Below, piece by piece: positions 1-9,200 of a stretch of DNA of 20,374 bases. The position numbers and the translations under genes are program-made. The stretch is from a virus. The notes under the pieces were generated by a model, which was not told where the DNA came from, made no database searches, and saw nothing but the letters and a program-made list of their open reading frames with translations. The first letter of the stretch is position 1; every line of letters starts with the position of its first letter. The DNA lies in the IMG/VR virus record IMGVR_UViG_3300032291_000206, positions 1 through 20,374 of that record, one strand, 5' to 3'.

Positions 1-1
1 C

Positions 2-568
2 CCAACGGCAGACAGCGACTATAACAACGCTTATGTAGTCTATAACCACCTTGAGCGCATTTGGTACTACGGCACTATTGACCGTACTGCATGGCTCGAC
101 ACGCCGCTTCGTCAAAACCCGCAAGCTGCTAATACTCCGGTAATCGTAGACAACCTTGGTAACGTCACCATTGGCAGTGGCTTGTTGTATAACCATGAGA
201 ACGGTATTAACGACGACGACATTGCAATGGTTAGCTACATCCAGTCATCGGACTTCGACCTTGAAGACGGCGACCAGTTCATGCTTACTCGGCGCATACT
301 GCCTGACGTCGAGTTCAATGGTTCTACAGCGAACGCACCCGAGGTCACTCTTAGTATCCGCCCACGCAACTTCCCCGGTGCTCCGGCCTCTATCAACCCT
401 GCGGATACCCAGCGCGTAATAGAAACGTCGGTAGACCAGTACACAGACCAAGTGTTTGTCCGTGCTCGTGCACGGCAGATGGCGCTTAAAGTCCAGTCAG
501 ATACTCTTGGTGTGCAATGGCAGCTTGGTGCACCTCGTCTTGATGCTCGCCCGGATGGACGTCGCTAA
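2..568 (+). CDS. Virion structural protein, C-terminal part (tail hub / stabilisation-type)
   Basis: The frame is open from base 2 to the stop at 566-568, so the 5' end lies outside the window; the TTG at 182 is only an internal codon. The visible 188 residues begin with an aromatic stretch (NHLERIWYYGTIDRTAWLD) and include YIQSSDFDLEDGDQFM. They end with WQLGAPRLDARPDGRR. This pattern of beta-rich segments ending in WxLGxxRxDxRPDGRR is one I associate with large phage structural proteins placed just before the internal virion genes, usually annotated as virion, stabilisation or tail-hub proteins. Its place at the head of a run of virion genes agrees, and by analogy with T7 gp12 or P22 gp10 it would sit at the portal-tail junction. 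The exact family is not certain. The stop overlaps the next start (TAATG), which suggests translational coupling. Confidence 0.75.
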   Translation, partial: PTADSDYNNAYVVYNHLERIWYYGTIDRTAWLDTPLRQNPQAANTPVIVDNLGNVTIGSGLLYNHENGINDDDIAMVSYIQSSDFDLEDGDQFMLTRRILPDVEFNGSTANAPEVTLSIRPRNFPGAPASINPADTQRVIETSVDQYTDQVFVRARARQMALKVQSDTLGVQWQLGAPRLDARPDGRR

Positions 569-870
569 TGGCACTAGATAAATTTAGAGCGGCTCCGATA
601 CCCAACCCACCGTCACAGTACGACCCGCAGTATATGCGGCAAGTTATCCGCGTTATAGAAAACTACTTCTCGCAGTTAGACTCACGCGCAGCTAATAACG
701 CTGAAAAGTATACGGCTGATACCTTTAATGGTATAGCTGCAACAAGGAACGTAACTACATCAGAGAAGAATGCGTTAGCCCCAAGTGCAGGCTGGGTAGT
801 TTTCGATACCACATTGGGAAAACTTTGTGTATACACTGGTGCCGCGTGGCAGACAATAACTTCGACGTAG
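568..870 (+). CDS. Small tail-associated structural protein
   Basis: This 100-residue protein starts at an ATG sharing one base with the upstream stop (TAATG). The N-terminal half (about 19-45) is a predicted helix rich in charged and aromatic residues (QYMRQVIRVIENYFSQLDSR). The C-terminal half (74-98) contains GWVVFDTTLGKLCVYTGAAWQTI. This 'W-x-VFDT-x-GKLC-x-YTG-x-AW' pattern is a small beta unit common in phage tail and fibre proteins, where it closes a module. A helix followed by this unit would fit a trimeric fibre-like or hub-decorating protein. There is no signal peptide or membrane segment. I cannot assign a precise role; a virion component is the best inference from the motif and the operon. 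Confidence 0.7.
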   Translation: MALDKFRAAPIPNPPSQYDPQYMRQVIRVIENYFSQLDSRAANNAEKYTADTFNGIAATRNVTTSEKNALAPSAGWVVFDTTLGKLCVYTGAAWQTITST

Positions 871-883
871 GGAATAAGGGATA

Positions 884-2500
884 ATGGACTACAGCGCAGC
901 TTCACCTATGGGCAACCCCCCACAGCTAGGCACCCCCATACCCGGCACTACGGGTGGTCTTCCTATGCAGGGTGGGCTGAATGTGGCCCAAAACCCTATG
1001 GCGCAGCAGTTGCAGAGCATGGGTCGCGGCGACGACAAGATGCTGGTTCACATGACACCCGACGAGGTTAACAGCCTTCAGGGTCTAGCTATGGCTACTG
1101 GCGGATCACTTACCATTAACCCAGAAACAGGTCTGCCTGAAGCTGGCTGGCTGGGTAAACTCCTCCCTACTATTCTTGGTGCAGCCCTAGCGGCTACTGG
1201 CGTCGGTGCTCCCCTTGCTGCTGGTATCGTAGGCGCAGGTCAGTTCGCACGCACTGGTAGCTTGAAGAAGGGCCTCATGGCTGGTCTCGGTGCCTTTGGT
1301 GGTGCGGGTATGGCTGGTATGGCTGGTGTTGGCGGTAAGCTTTCTAGCAATGCTTTTGGTATGCTTGGCGATAAGGCAGGTATGTTCGGCGCTAATATGG
1401 GTCTCGGTGCTACTATACCAGCATCGCAGCTTGCACCAGTTGCCGTCACTCCTGACACTCTTGGTAATCTTGCTAATACACCAGTGTCGCAAATGGCAGG
1501 ACCTATGAACGTCCCAGCATCTGGTATTGCCGGTGGTCCAGGAGCGACGTCTGTTACACTAGGCGCACCGACCGCAGCCGCCAGCCCCATGCAGGCAGCT
1601 ATAAATAGCCCAGAGTTCGCTAAGCAGTTTGCTAGCTCTGTAGGGAATATGCCAGCCCCAGCAATGCAGGGTGCTCAGTTCACAGGCGGCTTAGGTTCAC
1701 GTTTCGGCCAAGCTGTGCGCGCTGGTCTACCCAGCGGTACTCCAGGTATCATCTCTAAGGCTGCACCTATGCTCGCCGTCTCTGGCATTACGAGCGGTGT
1801 CTCCGGTGCGCTGACCCCCTCGGGTGGTAGTATGGGTTCGAATGGCATGGTCGATAACTCTTATGCTGGCCCATATACTGCGCAGCAGCGCAAGGCTACT
1901 TTTGCGCCATCTACCGAGGAGCTTCTTAGCTCATCTAAAGAGCGTCGCTACTTCGACGTAAGTATGCCTGAAGTTTATAACATGCAGGGGCAGATTGTTC
2001 AGCCGGGTTCAAGCACTGCGCGGGGTACACCAATCCTCCAAAACTATTTGCTACCTACCAACAAGAAGACGCCTAAGGGTTCTCCGATGTATGGCCAACG
2101 CTACGTCAACTACATGGAAGACCCGAACGCTGGCTACGCCGATGGCGGTGAAGTTGAATTGTCTGATGGAGCTTTTGTGCTCGACGCCCGCACAGTATCT
2201 GAAATTGGTAACGGTAGCAGCAATGCAGGTATGGACGCTCTTCGTCGTATTGGTGGCCGTCCAATTAATGGTCCGGGTGATGGTGTAAGTGATAGTATCC
2301 CTGCTCGTATAGGCCGAGATCAGCCAGCACGTGTTGCACGCGACGAGGTATTAATGCCCGCAGACGCAGTGCGCCGCCTTGGTAAAGGTAACCCGAAGAA
2401 GGGAGCCGACAAGCTATACTCGCTTATGAATAAGGCCCACAAAGCACGCAAGAAAGCAAAGCGTGGCCAAGATACTAAAGTGCGTCGCGGCCTTGCATAA
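884..2500 (+). CDS. Gly/Ala-rich internal or tail-associated virion protein
   Basis: This is a 538-residue protein rich in Gly, Ala, Met and Pro. The start is the ATG at 884, preceded by AAGGG. Residues 53-135 carry an arrangement I recognise from many environmental phages: MLVHMTPDEVNSLQGLA, then INPETGLPEAG, then an amphipathic or hydrophobic Gly/Ala stretch (LLPTILGAALAATGVGAPLA), then TGSLKKGLMAGLGAFGGAG. The middle is low complexity. The C-terminus has YADGGEV (418-424) and two similar modules at about 428-456 and 487-515, separated by NGPGDGVSDSIPARIG. It ends in a very basic tail (HKARKKAKRGQDTKVRR) that could contact DNA. The glycine-rich hydrophobic stretch would suit a protein that inserts into membrane during ejection, but that is inference. 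No enzymatic motif is visible. The stop overlaps the next start (TAATG). Confidence 0.75.
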   Translation: MDYSAASPMGNPPQLGTPIPGTTGGLPMQGGLNVAQNPMAQQLQSMGRGDDKMLVHMTPDEVNSLQGLAMATGGSLTINPETGLPEAGWLGKLLPTILGAALAATGVGAPLAAGIVGAGQFARTGSLKKGLMAGLGAFGGAGMAGMAGVGGKLSSNAFGMLGDKAGMFGANMGLGATIPASQLAPVAVTPDTLGNLANTPVSQMAGPMNVPASGIAGGPGATSVTLGAPTAAASPMQAAINSPEFAKQFASSVGNMPAPAMQGAQFTGGLGSRFGQAVRAGLPSGTPGIISKAAPMLAVSGITSGVSGALTPSGGSMGSNGMVDNSYAGPYTAQQRKATFAPSTEELLSSSKERRYFDVSMPEVYNMQGQIVQPGSSTARGTPILQNYLLPTNKKTPKGSPMYGQRYVNYMEDPNAGYADGGEVELSDGAFVLDARTVSEIGNGSSNAGMDALRRIGGRPINGPGDGVSDSIPARIGRDQPARVARDEVLMPADAVRRLGKGNPKKGADKLYSLMNKAHKARKKAKRGQDTKVRRGLA

Positions 2501-2931
2501 TGCAAGTTACGCTTATCCCTACTGAGCATGTAAGTGAGTTGTGGCCTCGCATTTTCCCACACTTAAGTAAAGCTGCGGAGTACACGTTTGGTCGGTATGA
2601 GCCTGAAGATATCCTTGACTCGATTACGCAGTATGACCACCATCTTTGGGTTGCATTTGTAGGCGAAGAGATCAAAGGTATTACAATAACCTGCTTTAAA
2701 CAGTACCCACGTATGCTATGTCTTGATATGGTATTTTGCGCAGGTGATGAAGGTATGGAATGGAAAGCCCCTATGCTTAAAATGTTGCAGCACTGGGCGT
2801 ACGATAATGACTGTGATCGGATCGAATCTTCTGGTAGGGTCGGTTGGTCAAAGATTTTTAAAAACGATGGATATAAAGCACTTTGGCAGGTATATGAATT
2901 ACCGGTCGCAGATGTAGGACTAGGAGCGTAA
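2500..2931 (+). CDS. GNAT-fold-like small virion-operon protein (T7 gp13-like position)
   Basis: This 143-residue protein is translationally coupled to its upstream neighbour (TAATG). The layout is that of the GCN5-related acetyltransferase fold: a strand pair at about 49-66 (LWVAFVGEEIKGITITCF), a strand at 73-80 (LCLDMVFC), a helix at about 87-102 and a C-terminal strand after NDGYKALWQVYEL. The acetyl-CoA pyrophosphate loop, normally R/Q-x-x-G-x-G/A, is replaced by AGDEGMEWKAP, so catalysis is doubtful. It lies between structural genes, just before the large internal proteins. T7 gp13, a small internal virion protein that I recall as also being GNAT-like, occupies the equivalent place. I therefore call it a structural or assembly GNAT-like protein rather than a metabolic acetyltransferase. 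The fold call rests on motif layout only. Confidence 0.6.
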   Translation: MQVTLIPTEHVSELWPRIFPHLSKAAEYTFGRYEPEDILDSITQYDHHLWVAFVGEEIKGITITCFKQYPRMLCLDMVFCAGDEGMEWKAPMLKMLQHWAYDNDCDRIESSGRVGWSKIFKNDGYKALWQVYELPVADVGLGA

Positions 2932-2932
2932 T

Positions 2933-4261
2933 ATGGGCGGTGGTGGTGGTAACAGCAATCAGGTGCAGAAGCAGGAGATTACTCAGTCTGCCCTGCCTGA
3001 ATACGCACGTCCTTACTTTGAAGGGTTGATGCAGCGTGCAAGTACTAACCTAACGACGCCGTATCAGACCTACGACCAAGAGCGCATTGCTGATTTTACA
3101 CAGCAGCAGCGTGGAGTCCAACAGAATATTCTCGGCCAACAGACCCCAGGTCAGTTCGGCGCTGCTACCGGAATTGCCTCTGATGTTGCAAACCGTTCAG
3201 TCGCAGCGGGACAGTATAACCCCGGCCAGTTTAGTTCGCAGCAGATTAGTGGGCTAGGTAATGTGCAGGCTCAACAGGTTGGTTCGTCCGACATGCAGAG
3301 TGCGCAGACTGGCTACAATCCCAGCCTTAACTACTTCCAGATGCAGGGGCCACAGCAGTTCGGTGGTGCGCAGGCTGCGCAGTATATGTCGCCGTTTATC
3401 CAGCAGGCGCTGGAACCGCAGATGCGCGAAGCTATTACAAGCGCTCGGCGCGGGCAGGTTGCACAGGACCTTGGCTCCTCTCGTCAAGGTACCTATGGCG
3501 GTAGCCGCCAGCTTCTTGCTTCTATGGAACGTGAACGCAATCTAGGTACGCAGTTAGGTGATATCCAGTCGCGTGGTTTGCAGTCGGCGTACGAGAGTGC
3601 ACAGCAGCAGTTCGAGCGTGACCGCGCAGCACGTATGACCACGGCTCAGCAGAACCAGCAAGCGGCACTCGGTGTTCAGGGTCTTGGGGCGGATATCGGC
3701 TCACGCATGTCACTAGCTAACCTGTCAAATGAGCAGCAGGCACGGGTCAACAACCAAGCTCAGCAGTTCCAAGCACAGGGTATGAACGCCGAGAACGCAC
3801 TTCGTGCGGCTCTTGCTAACCAGCAAACCGGCCTTTCCGCACTTCAATCAAACCAACAGGCTGACCTCGACAGGCAGCGTATGGCGGAGCAGTCGCGTCA
3901 GTTTGGTTCGTCGCAGGGGCTCGCAGGGTTGGCGCAAGCTGGTCAGATGGGTCAGACACTTGCCAATATTGGGTCTGCGCAGTCGCAAGCCGACCAAGCT
4001 CGCTTTGGGTTGCAGACAAGTACAGCAGCGCAGCAACAAGCGCTTAACCAGCAGCGTCTTGATCAGCAGTATCAGGACTTCCTGCGTCAGCGTGACTATC
4101 CGATGGAGCAGATGCAACAGTACAGCAGCTTGCTACGTGGCGTACCAGTAACACCAACTACAACGGCTACGACGTACGCTCCCAATGCTTCGATAGGTTC
4201 GCAGCTTCTGGGCGGTGGGCTTGCTGCGGCTGGCATATATAATACGTTCCGGGGAGGATAA
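2933..4261 (+). CDS. Gln-rich structural protein, probable internal virion protein
   Basis: This 442-residue protein is strikingly rich in Gln, Ala and Ser. The start is the ATG at 2933, one base after the preceding stop, with GGAG upstream (about 2921-2925). It opens with MGGGGGNSNQ, then LPEYARPYFEGLMQRA and RIADFTQQQRGVQQ. The central section contains YMSPFIQQALEPQMREAI (151 onward), a glycine-turn segment (GTYGGSRQL) and long heptad-like helices (GLQSAYESAQQQFERDRAAR). The rest is a long Gln/Ala helix of likely coiled-coil character, and the C-terminus is hydrophobic and glycine-rich (SQLLGGGLAAAGIYNTFRGG). I recognise this layout from phage virion operons but know of no firmly assigned function. 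By order it corresponds to T7 gp14, the smaller ejected internal protein, which is an inference. Confidence 0.7.
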   Translation: MGGGGGNSNQVQKQEITQSALPEYARPYFEGLMQRASTNLTTPYQTYDQERIADFTQQQRGVQQNILGQQTPGQFGAATGIASDVANRSVAAGQYNPGQFSSQQISGLGNVQAQQVGSSDMQSAQTGYNPSLNYFQMQGPQQFGGAQAAQYMSPFIQQALEPQMREAITSARRGQVAQDLGSSRQGTYGGSRQLLASMERERNLGTQLGDIQSRGLQSAYESAQQQFERDRAARMTTAQQNQQAALGVQGLGADIGSRMSLANLSNEQQARVNNQAQQFQAQGMNAENALRAALANQQTGLSALQSNQQADLDRQRMAEQSRQFGSSQGLAGLAQAGQMGQTLANIGSAQSQADQARFGLQTSTAAQQQALNQQRLDQQYQDFLRQRDYPMEQMQQYSSLLRGVPVTPTTTATTYAPNASIGSQLLGGGLAAAGIYNTFRGG

Positions 4262-4263
4262 TC

Positions 4264-6270
4264 ATGGAAACTAAACCTTATAGCCTCCAATCCCCCGAGC
4301 AGATTGCCAAGGATTACGGTGGCAACAAACAGAAGATTGCTGAAGCCATGCAGATGGGTATTCTTGACCCTACCGCTGGCACTATGGCCGGTATGTTTAT
4401 TGACCGCATGCGCTCCGCTGCCCAGATGGAAGCTGCGCCTCAGCAGACTGTAGCCGAGCAAGTGTTCGCTCCTCCGGCTCCGGCTCAACCGCCTATGGGT
4501 GCTCCTGCCGGTCTTGGTGCTACGCCAGAAGCTGCGGCTATGCCGCCCCAAGAAATGGGTATGCCGCCACAGGAGATGCCTCCACAAGAAATGCCTATGA
4601 TGGCTGAAGGTGGTATGGTTCCTCCTTACGCTTCTGGTGGTGGTCTTTCTGATATGCCACTTCCTGACGGTATGTTCGACGAGCCAAGCAATGGTGGTTT
4701 TAGTGACGGCTATGCAGGGGGCGGATTGGTTGCATTTGCTGCTGGCGACATGGTTGACGAAGATGAAGAAACAGATGGTCAGCGTTTTGAAAGGTTAGTC
4801 ACGGAGCTTATACCTGGGACGGGTGTAACAAGCCGTAAAAGAAGTGCCGCAGACAATAAACGAGTAGGTGGTGCGCGTAATAGTTTCCATATGACCGATC
4901 AAGCGCGTGATTTTGTACCTCCTAAGGGTATGTCGCTAACTGAGTTTGGTGGTAAATTAAAAAAGCTATTAGGCGAAGGCACCGATGTTGTTTATAATAG
5001 TAAGGGACACTTCGACCATGTGCATGTAGAACCGGGCAAACGCCAAGCTGCTGGTCGTTCTGTACCTACTCCTGCTCCTGTTTCTGCTCCTGCCACTGCA
5101 CCTACAGGTCTTGCCGCCGCTGCGCTTCCTAATGAAGATATGTCGGCTATGCGTGAACAGATGGCTATGCTCACTAAATCGCGTGCAGATGATCTTGCGG
5201 GAATGAAGAAAGATCGCCGTCAGGATGCTATGATGGCGCTTGGCCGATTCGGTCTTTCTATGCTTCAGCCACCGAGTGTGTCTATGGCACGTGGTGGTGA
5301 AGTTCAGGGGTATGCTGCTGCTGGCGCTGTTGCGCAGCCTTCTGGTTTTATGATGCCTGCTATTAAAGACCCGATGGATGCTTATAAGCCTGAGTACCTC
5401 AAGACAATGCAGTCCAGCATTTCTGGTTTGATGCCACAGAGCAACAAGTACGCAGACCTTATGATGGAGGATATTGAGCGCCGTCGTAACCCAGAAACAA
5501 TGCAGAAAGATGTTAAGCGCGCTCGTAACGATGCAATGATGAATTTTGGTTTTGCGCTCATGGCTTCGAAAAACCCTAGCTTCCTTGGGGGTTTCGGTGA
5601 AGCGGGTATACCGGCGGCTGCCGCGTTAAAGGCCGATCTTAAAGACCTGAAGAAAGACGCACGCGATGCTCTTGTTGAGGGTGCGCAGGCTGAAGGTCTG
5701 AAGAACACTGCGGCTCGTGATCTAGCTAACCTAACCCTACAGAACGCAAACATCGCTGCTACATTGCAGTCTGGTAACCTAGACCGTGAACAACGTGTGA
5801 CGTTAGAAAAACTACAACGTGAAAACGCACTGAGAATTGCTCAGATCAATGAGAATGGTGCGAACTACCGTGCCCGACTACAAGAAACAGGTGCAAATAC
5901 CCGTGCTGCATTGCAGGCTGATGCAACGCTAGGTACAGAAGCTCGGCAGACTGCACGGATATACCGTGACCAAGCGGAAGCGGCGCGTGATAGGGCTATG
6001 ACGCTCAATCGGGACTTTGCGAAAGAAACCAACCGGAAGACTAAGGCGGCACTTGCTGACCAAGTTTTAGCTGAACTTCGCAACTACCATAATTATAATA
6101 CGCAGTTGACGGGTATGGGTGGTCAAGGTGTTAACTTGGAACGTGCTGCGTTCCGCACTCTCAACGCTTGGGCCGCAGATAAGGCTAACAATTATACTCC
6201 CCCTTATGCTAAGGCTAAATCTCAGGCTAAAGACCCACTTGCAGGTTTCTCCGCTACCCCCAATAAATAA
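4264..6270 (+). CDS. Virion protein with embedded M15-type Zn peptidase domain
   Basis: This is a 668-residue protein starting at the ATG at 4264, behind GGGGAGG. In order it has a short helical head (1-60), a Pro/Met-rich stretch with three copies of MPPQEM (93-110), and Gly-rich MAxGGxV-like motifs (113-119 and 150-156). Residues about 160-260 form a compact domain carrying His209-x6-Asp216 (SFHMTDQARDF) and HFDHVHVE (249-256), the Zn-ligand pattern of M15 peptidases that cleave peptidoglycan cross-links. A Pro/Ala/Thr linker follows, then a third GGEV motif (341-347). A long charged helical region (about 400-620) ends the protein and looks coiled coil. I infer a virion-borne peptidase that opens the cell wall at DNA entry, analogous in role to the transglycosylase of T7 gp16. 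Peptidase fold confidence is high; its role in ejection is inferred. Confidence 0.8.
   Translation: METKPYSLQSPEQIAKDYGGNKQKIAEAMQMGILDPTAGTMAGMFIDRMRSAAQMEAAPQQTVAEQVFAPPAPAQPPMGAPAGLGATPEAAAMPPQEMGMPPQEMPPQEMPMMAEGGMVPPYASGGGLSDMPLPDGMFDEPSNGGFSDGYAGGGLVAFAAGDMVDEDEETDGQRFERLVTELIPGTGVTSRKRSAADNKRVGGARNSFHMTDQARDFVPPKGMSLTEFGGKLKKLLGEGTDVVYNSKGHFDHVHVEPGKRQAAGRSVPTPAPVSAPATAPTGLAAAALPNEDMSAMREQMAMLTKSRADDLAGMKKDRRQDAMMALGRFGLSMLQPPSVSMARGGEVQGYAAAGAVAQPSGFMMPAIKDPMDAYKPEYLKTMQSSISGLMPQSNKYADLMMEDIERRRNPETMQKDVKRARNDAMMNFGFALMASKNPSFLGGFGEAGIPAAAALKADLKDLKKDARDALVEGAQAEGLKNTAARDLANLTLQNANIAATLQSGNLDREQRVTLEKLQRENALRIAQINENGANYRARLQETGANTRAALQADATLGTEARQTARIYRDQAEAARDRAMTLNRDFAKETNRKTKAALADQVLAELRNYHNYNTQLTGMGGQGVNLERAAFRTLNAWAADKANNYTPPYAKAKSQAKDPLAGFSATPNK
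4540..4593 (+). repeat. MPPQEM tandem repeat (coding)
   Basis: Three copies of MPPQEM are encoded at 4540-4557, 4561-4578 and 4576-4593, the last two sharing a Met codon. Codons differ between copies (CCG CCC CAA, CCG CCA CAG, CCT CCA CAA), so the repeat is older or kept at protein level, unlike the near-identical DNA repeat at 8948. It probably forms a flexible spacer before the peptidase domain. Confidence 0.8.
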
Positions 6271-6286
6271 TTAGGGAAGTACTCGT

Positions 6287-9200
6287 ATGTCTTCGTTCAA
6301 TGTAAAGGGGCCGGACGGAAAAACGTATAATGTGAACGCCCCAAAAGGTGCTACACAGGAACAGGCAATTGAATATGTAGCCCGTACTTATTACGGGATT
6401 TCTCCGCAGGCTCCCGCCCCTACCCGACAAGAAAAGCAAACTGCTGTTCAGCAGCAGATGCAAAAGAAGAGTGAAGCGGAGCAAGGGTTTCTTGATCGCA
6501 TTTTTGCAGGGAAGCCTGAAGCTCCAAAGGCACTCACAGAGACCGAACAGTCCACGCGTGTAAAGGACATTGCTACTGAGCGGAAGGAGTTGCTTGCCCA
6601 AGCCGCTCAACTTGAAGCTCAAGCAAAGATAACTCCTGGTCGTATTGACCGTGGTCCAGACCGAGCACAAGCCCTCCGAGAAGCAGCAAAACGTGCACGC
6701 GCCAGCGCAGCGGCGCTAGGTAAACAAGCAGCGTTCATCGAGAAGACTGGGGTAGAAGCGCCTAAACCAAGCAAAGTACGTGCAGCGCTTACTGGTGCAC
6801 CTCGTGAATTTACACGTGGTGTAACCTCTCTGCCCGGTGTGCTCGAAGAGTTTACGGGTCGTGGATTATCTATGGTCGGAGCATCGGATACCGGTAAGTA
6901 TCTCACCAAGACCGGCCAAGCTGACCAAGAAGCTGCACGTAGGCTATCCGAAGGTATATTCGGTGCGCCCGAAGACGCTTTACAGTACGACTCTACCGCG
7001 CAACTTATTTCAGACGTAAGTAGTGGTCTTGGTAGTATGGCAACATTTGCCGTCCCTGGTGGTGCTGCACGTCTTGCTGGCGTGGGTAAGGGTCTCCAAG
7101 GTGCTGAGAAAGCGGCGGCTATCGCCAAGGCAGCGCGTGCTGGGCAGTATGGTATAGCCACCACTCAAGGTGCTGGCCAAGGTGCAGAAGATATCCGTGC
7201 GTACGAACAACGTACTGGGGAAAAGGTTAGTGATGCCACGGCTTTTGTGACGATGCTTCTTAACGCTGGGCTTGGTGCAGCAGAAGTGGGTGTTTTTAAC
7301 AAGCTAGTTGAACGTATCCCAGTAGCCCAACGCGGCGCAGCTATGGAGAAAGTAGCTGAAACTGTAAGCCGTATGTCTAAGGGTAAGGTAGACCCAACTG
7401 CTGTCGCCAAAGCTGTAGGTAAGGAACTGACAGAGATAGAAGCGAGCACAGTAGGACGCCTTGCTGTTCGCGGTGGGGCAGAAGCTGCCCAAGAAGGCGG
7501 CGTTCAGGCAGGCTCCAACCTGATCGCACAGCAGTTGTATGACGAAGAGCGTGACGTGATGGAAGGCGTAGGCCGCGCTGCTCTTGTTGGTGGTATTATC
7601 GGTGGTGGCGTGCGTGGTGGCATCGAACTTAAGGATGTCCTTGGTGGGCGCGCTGCGGAAAACCGCAAAAAATATTTCGAACAGACAATGGCAGCAAGCA
7701 AGCCTCTCGAAGAGTTTGATGTCAACATCGGAAGCTACGAAGACCCGTCGCAACTTACGCGACAAAAGATACAGCGGATATCCGAGCCTGATGAAAATGG
7801 TGATGTGCTCGCCCGTCGCGCTGACGGCACCGTCTACCAGACATCACTTAAAGAACTATATCGCATGCGTGCCCCGACTGCGGGCATCCGTGCTGTACCT
7901 ATCCCTGATACTCTTTCTGCCCCTGCGCTTACGCAGCGACTTGTTGGTGCCCTTGGGAACGCTGAACCTGACAGCGATATGCAGTCCTACATCAATAGCG
8001 TAACCACGACGCTCAACAACAACATGGCGCTGGGTACTCCCGAGAAGACGGAAACCTACCTCCAAAAGCAACAAAACGGTCTGCGTAGGGCACGTCTGTC
8101 GGAAGACGCTAAGATTGCCCGCATGCTTGTGCTTGACGAGGCAGCGAAGCTTAATAATGAGTATGTGGGTCTCGTCACCGCACCCCCTGAAGGGGCTGCT
8201 TCTAATGTCGATCAAGAGGTAGCCAACGAACCTCCCGCGCCACTCTCTGACGAAGCAATCCAAAGCCAGATCGACACGATGCGTGCAATGCGCGAGCAGC
8301 GTGCAGAGGTTCTTAACGCCATCGCGAGTGACCCTAACTACCTCGATAAAGTTGAAACCTTCGAAGCTCTCATGGTTCAGAACGGCTTTGATGCACCCTC
8401 AACCATCGAAGTTGCAGCGCTATATGACGCTATGCGGGCGGAATCCGACGCCGAAACGGCTGCGGGCGAAGAAGTAGGGGCGAGCAAGCGGCAGCGGCTC
8501 GTAGATCGCGCAAATATTATTGAGCGTGTGCTGTACGATGACCGCATTTCGTCGGAGGAAAAAGCCGACCGTATCAACGCCAAGATGAAGGCGAAGAGCC
8601 TTGGCCCACTTAGCCGGTACGAACTTGAGCGTATCGCTGGCGTGGAAGCAGCGAATGCGGTGTTTGGTCCTGAAGGCGAATATACCCAGCGGCGTCAGGC
8701 GCTCTTCGACCAAGTGGTTGCCGACCCCACTATTACGGACAAGTATCGCGGCTACGCAGAAGCATTGGATCAGTTCCCAGAACTTGGTGACCCTACGGTA
8801 GACGAAATCCGCATGCTGCGGGGGGATGCAGCGCCACTCGAAGCGCAGATCGCGCAAAGCAATAAGCCTATAACAACTGCTCAACTTCCTGCTGAACCCG
8901 GTGGGCTTCCTGCGGAAATCATCGAACGAGGTACTGCACCTGGAGCGGTAATCGAAGAAGCGCCAGTAATCGAAGAAGCGCCAGTAATCGAAGAAGCGCC
9001 AGTAATCGAAGAAGTTGTACAGGAACCTGTACAGGAAGAAGCGCTGATAGAAGAAGTTGCGCCCGTTCCTGCAGCTACCCCACAAGAAATTTTAGCAGAT
9101 ATTGACGACGTTGCTATTTCTGAGGCGCAAGCCCGTGACTTTGATCAAGATGCGTTCCTTGAGGGCGTAGCTGATATCCGCAATGGCGGCGAACCACTAT

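Noticed and set aside
182-568. Short gene beginning at the TTG at 182
   Set aside because: The frame is open without stop to base 2 and the upstream residues fit the same structural protein, so it is the end of a longer gene.
2500-2931. Metabolic acetyltransferase acquired from the host
   Set aside because: The acetyl-CoA loop is missing and the gene is wedged between virion genes with overlapping starts.
4096-4587. Minus-strand frame of 163 residues rich in Arg, Ser and His
   Set aside because: Antisense to two strongly supported + strand virion genes, low-complexity composition, no Shine-Dalgarno seen.
8948-9013. Possible CRISPR array
   Set aside because: Units are 18 bases in direct contact with no spacers, in-frame within a gene.
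8420-9085. Minus-strand frame of 221 residues with repeated DYWRFF
   Set aside because: It is the antisense of the VIEEAP repeat inside the giant virion gene; its repeats come from the DNA repeat and the frame has no ribosome site or operon context.
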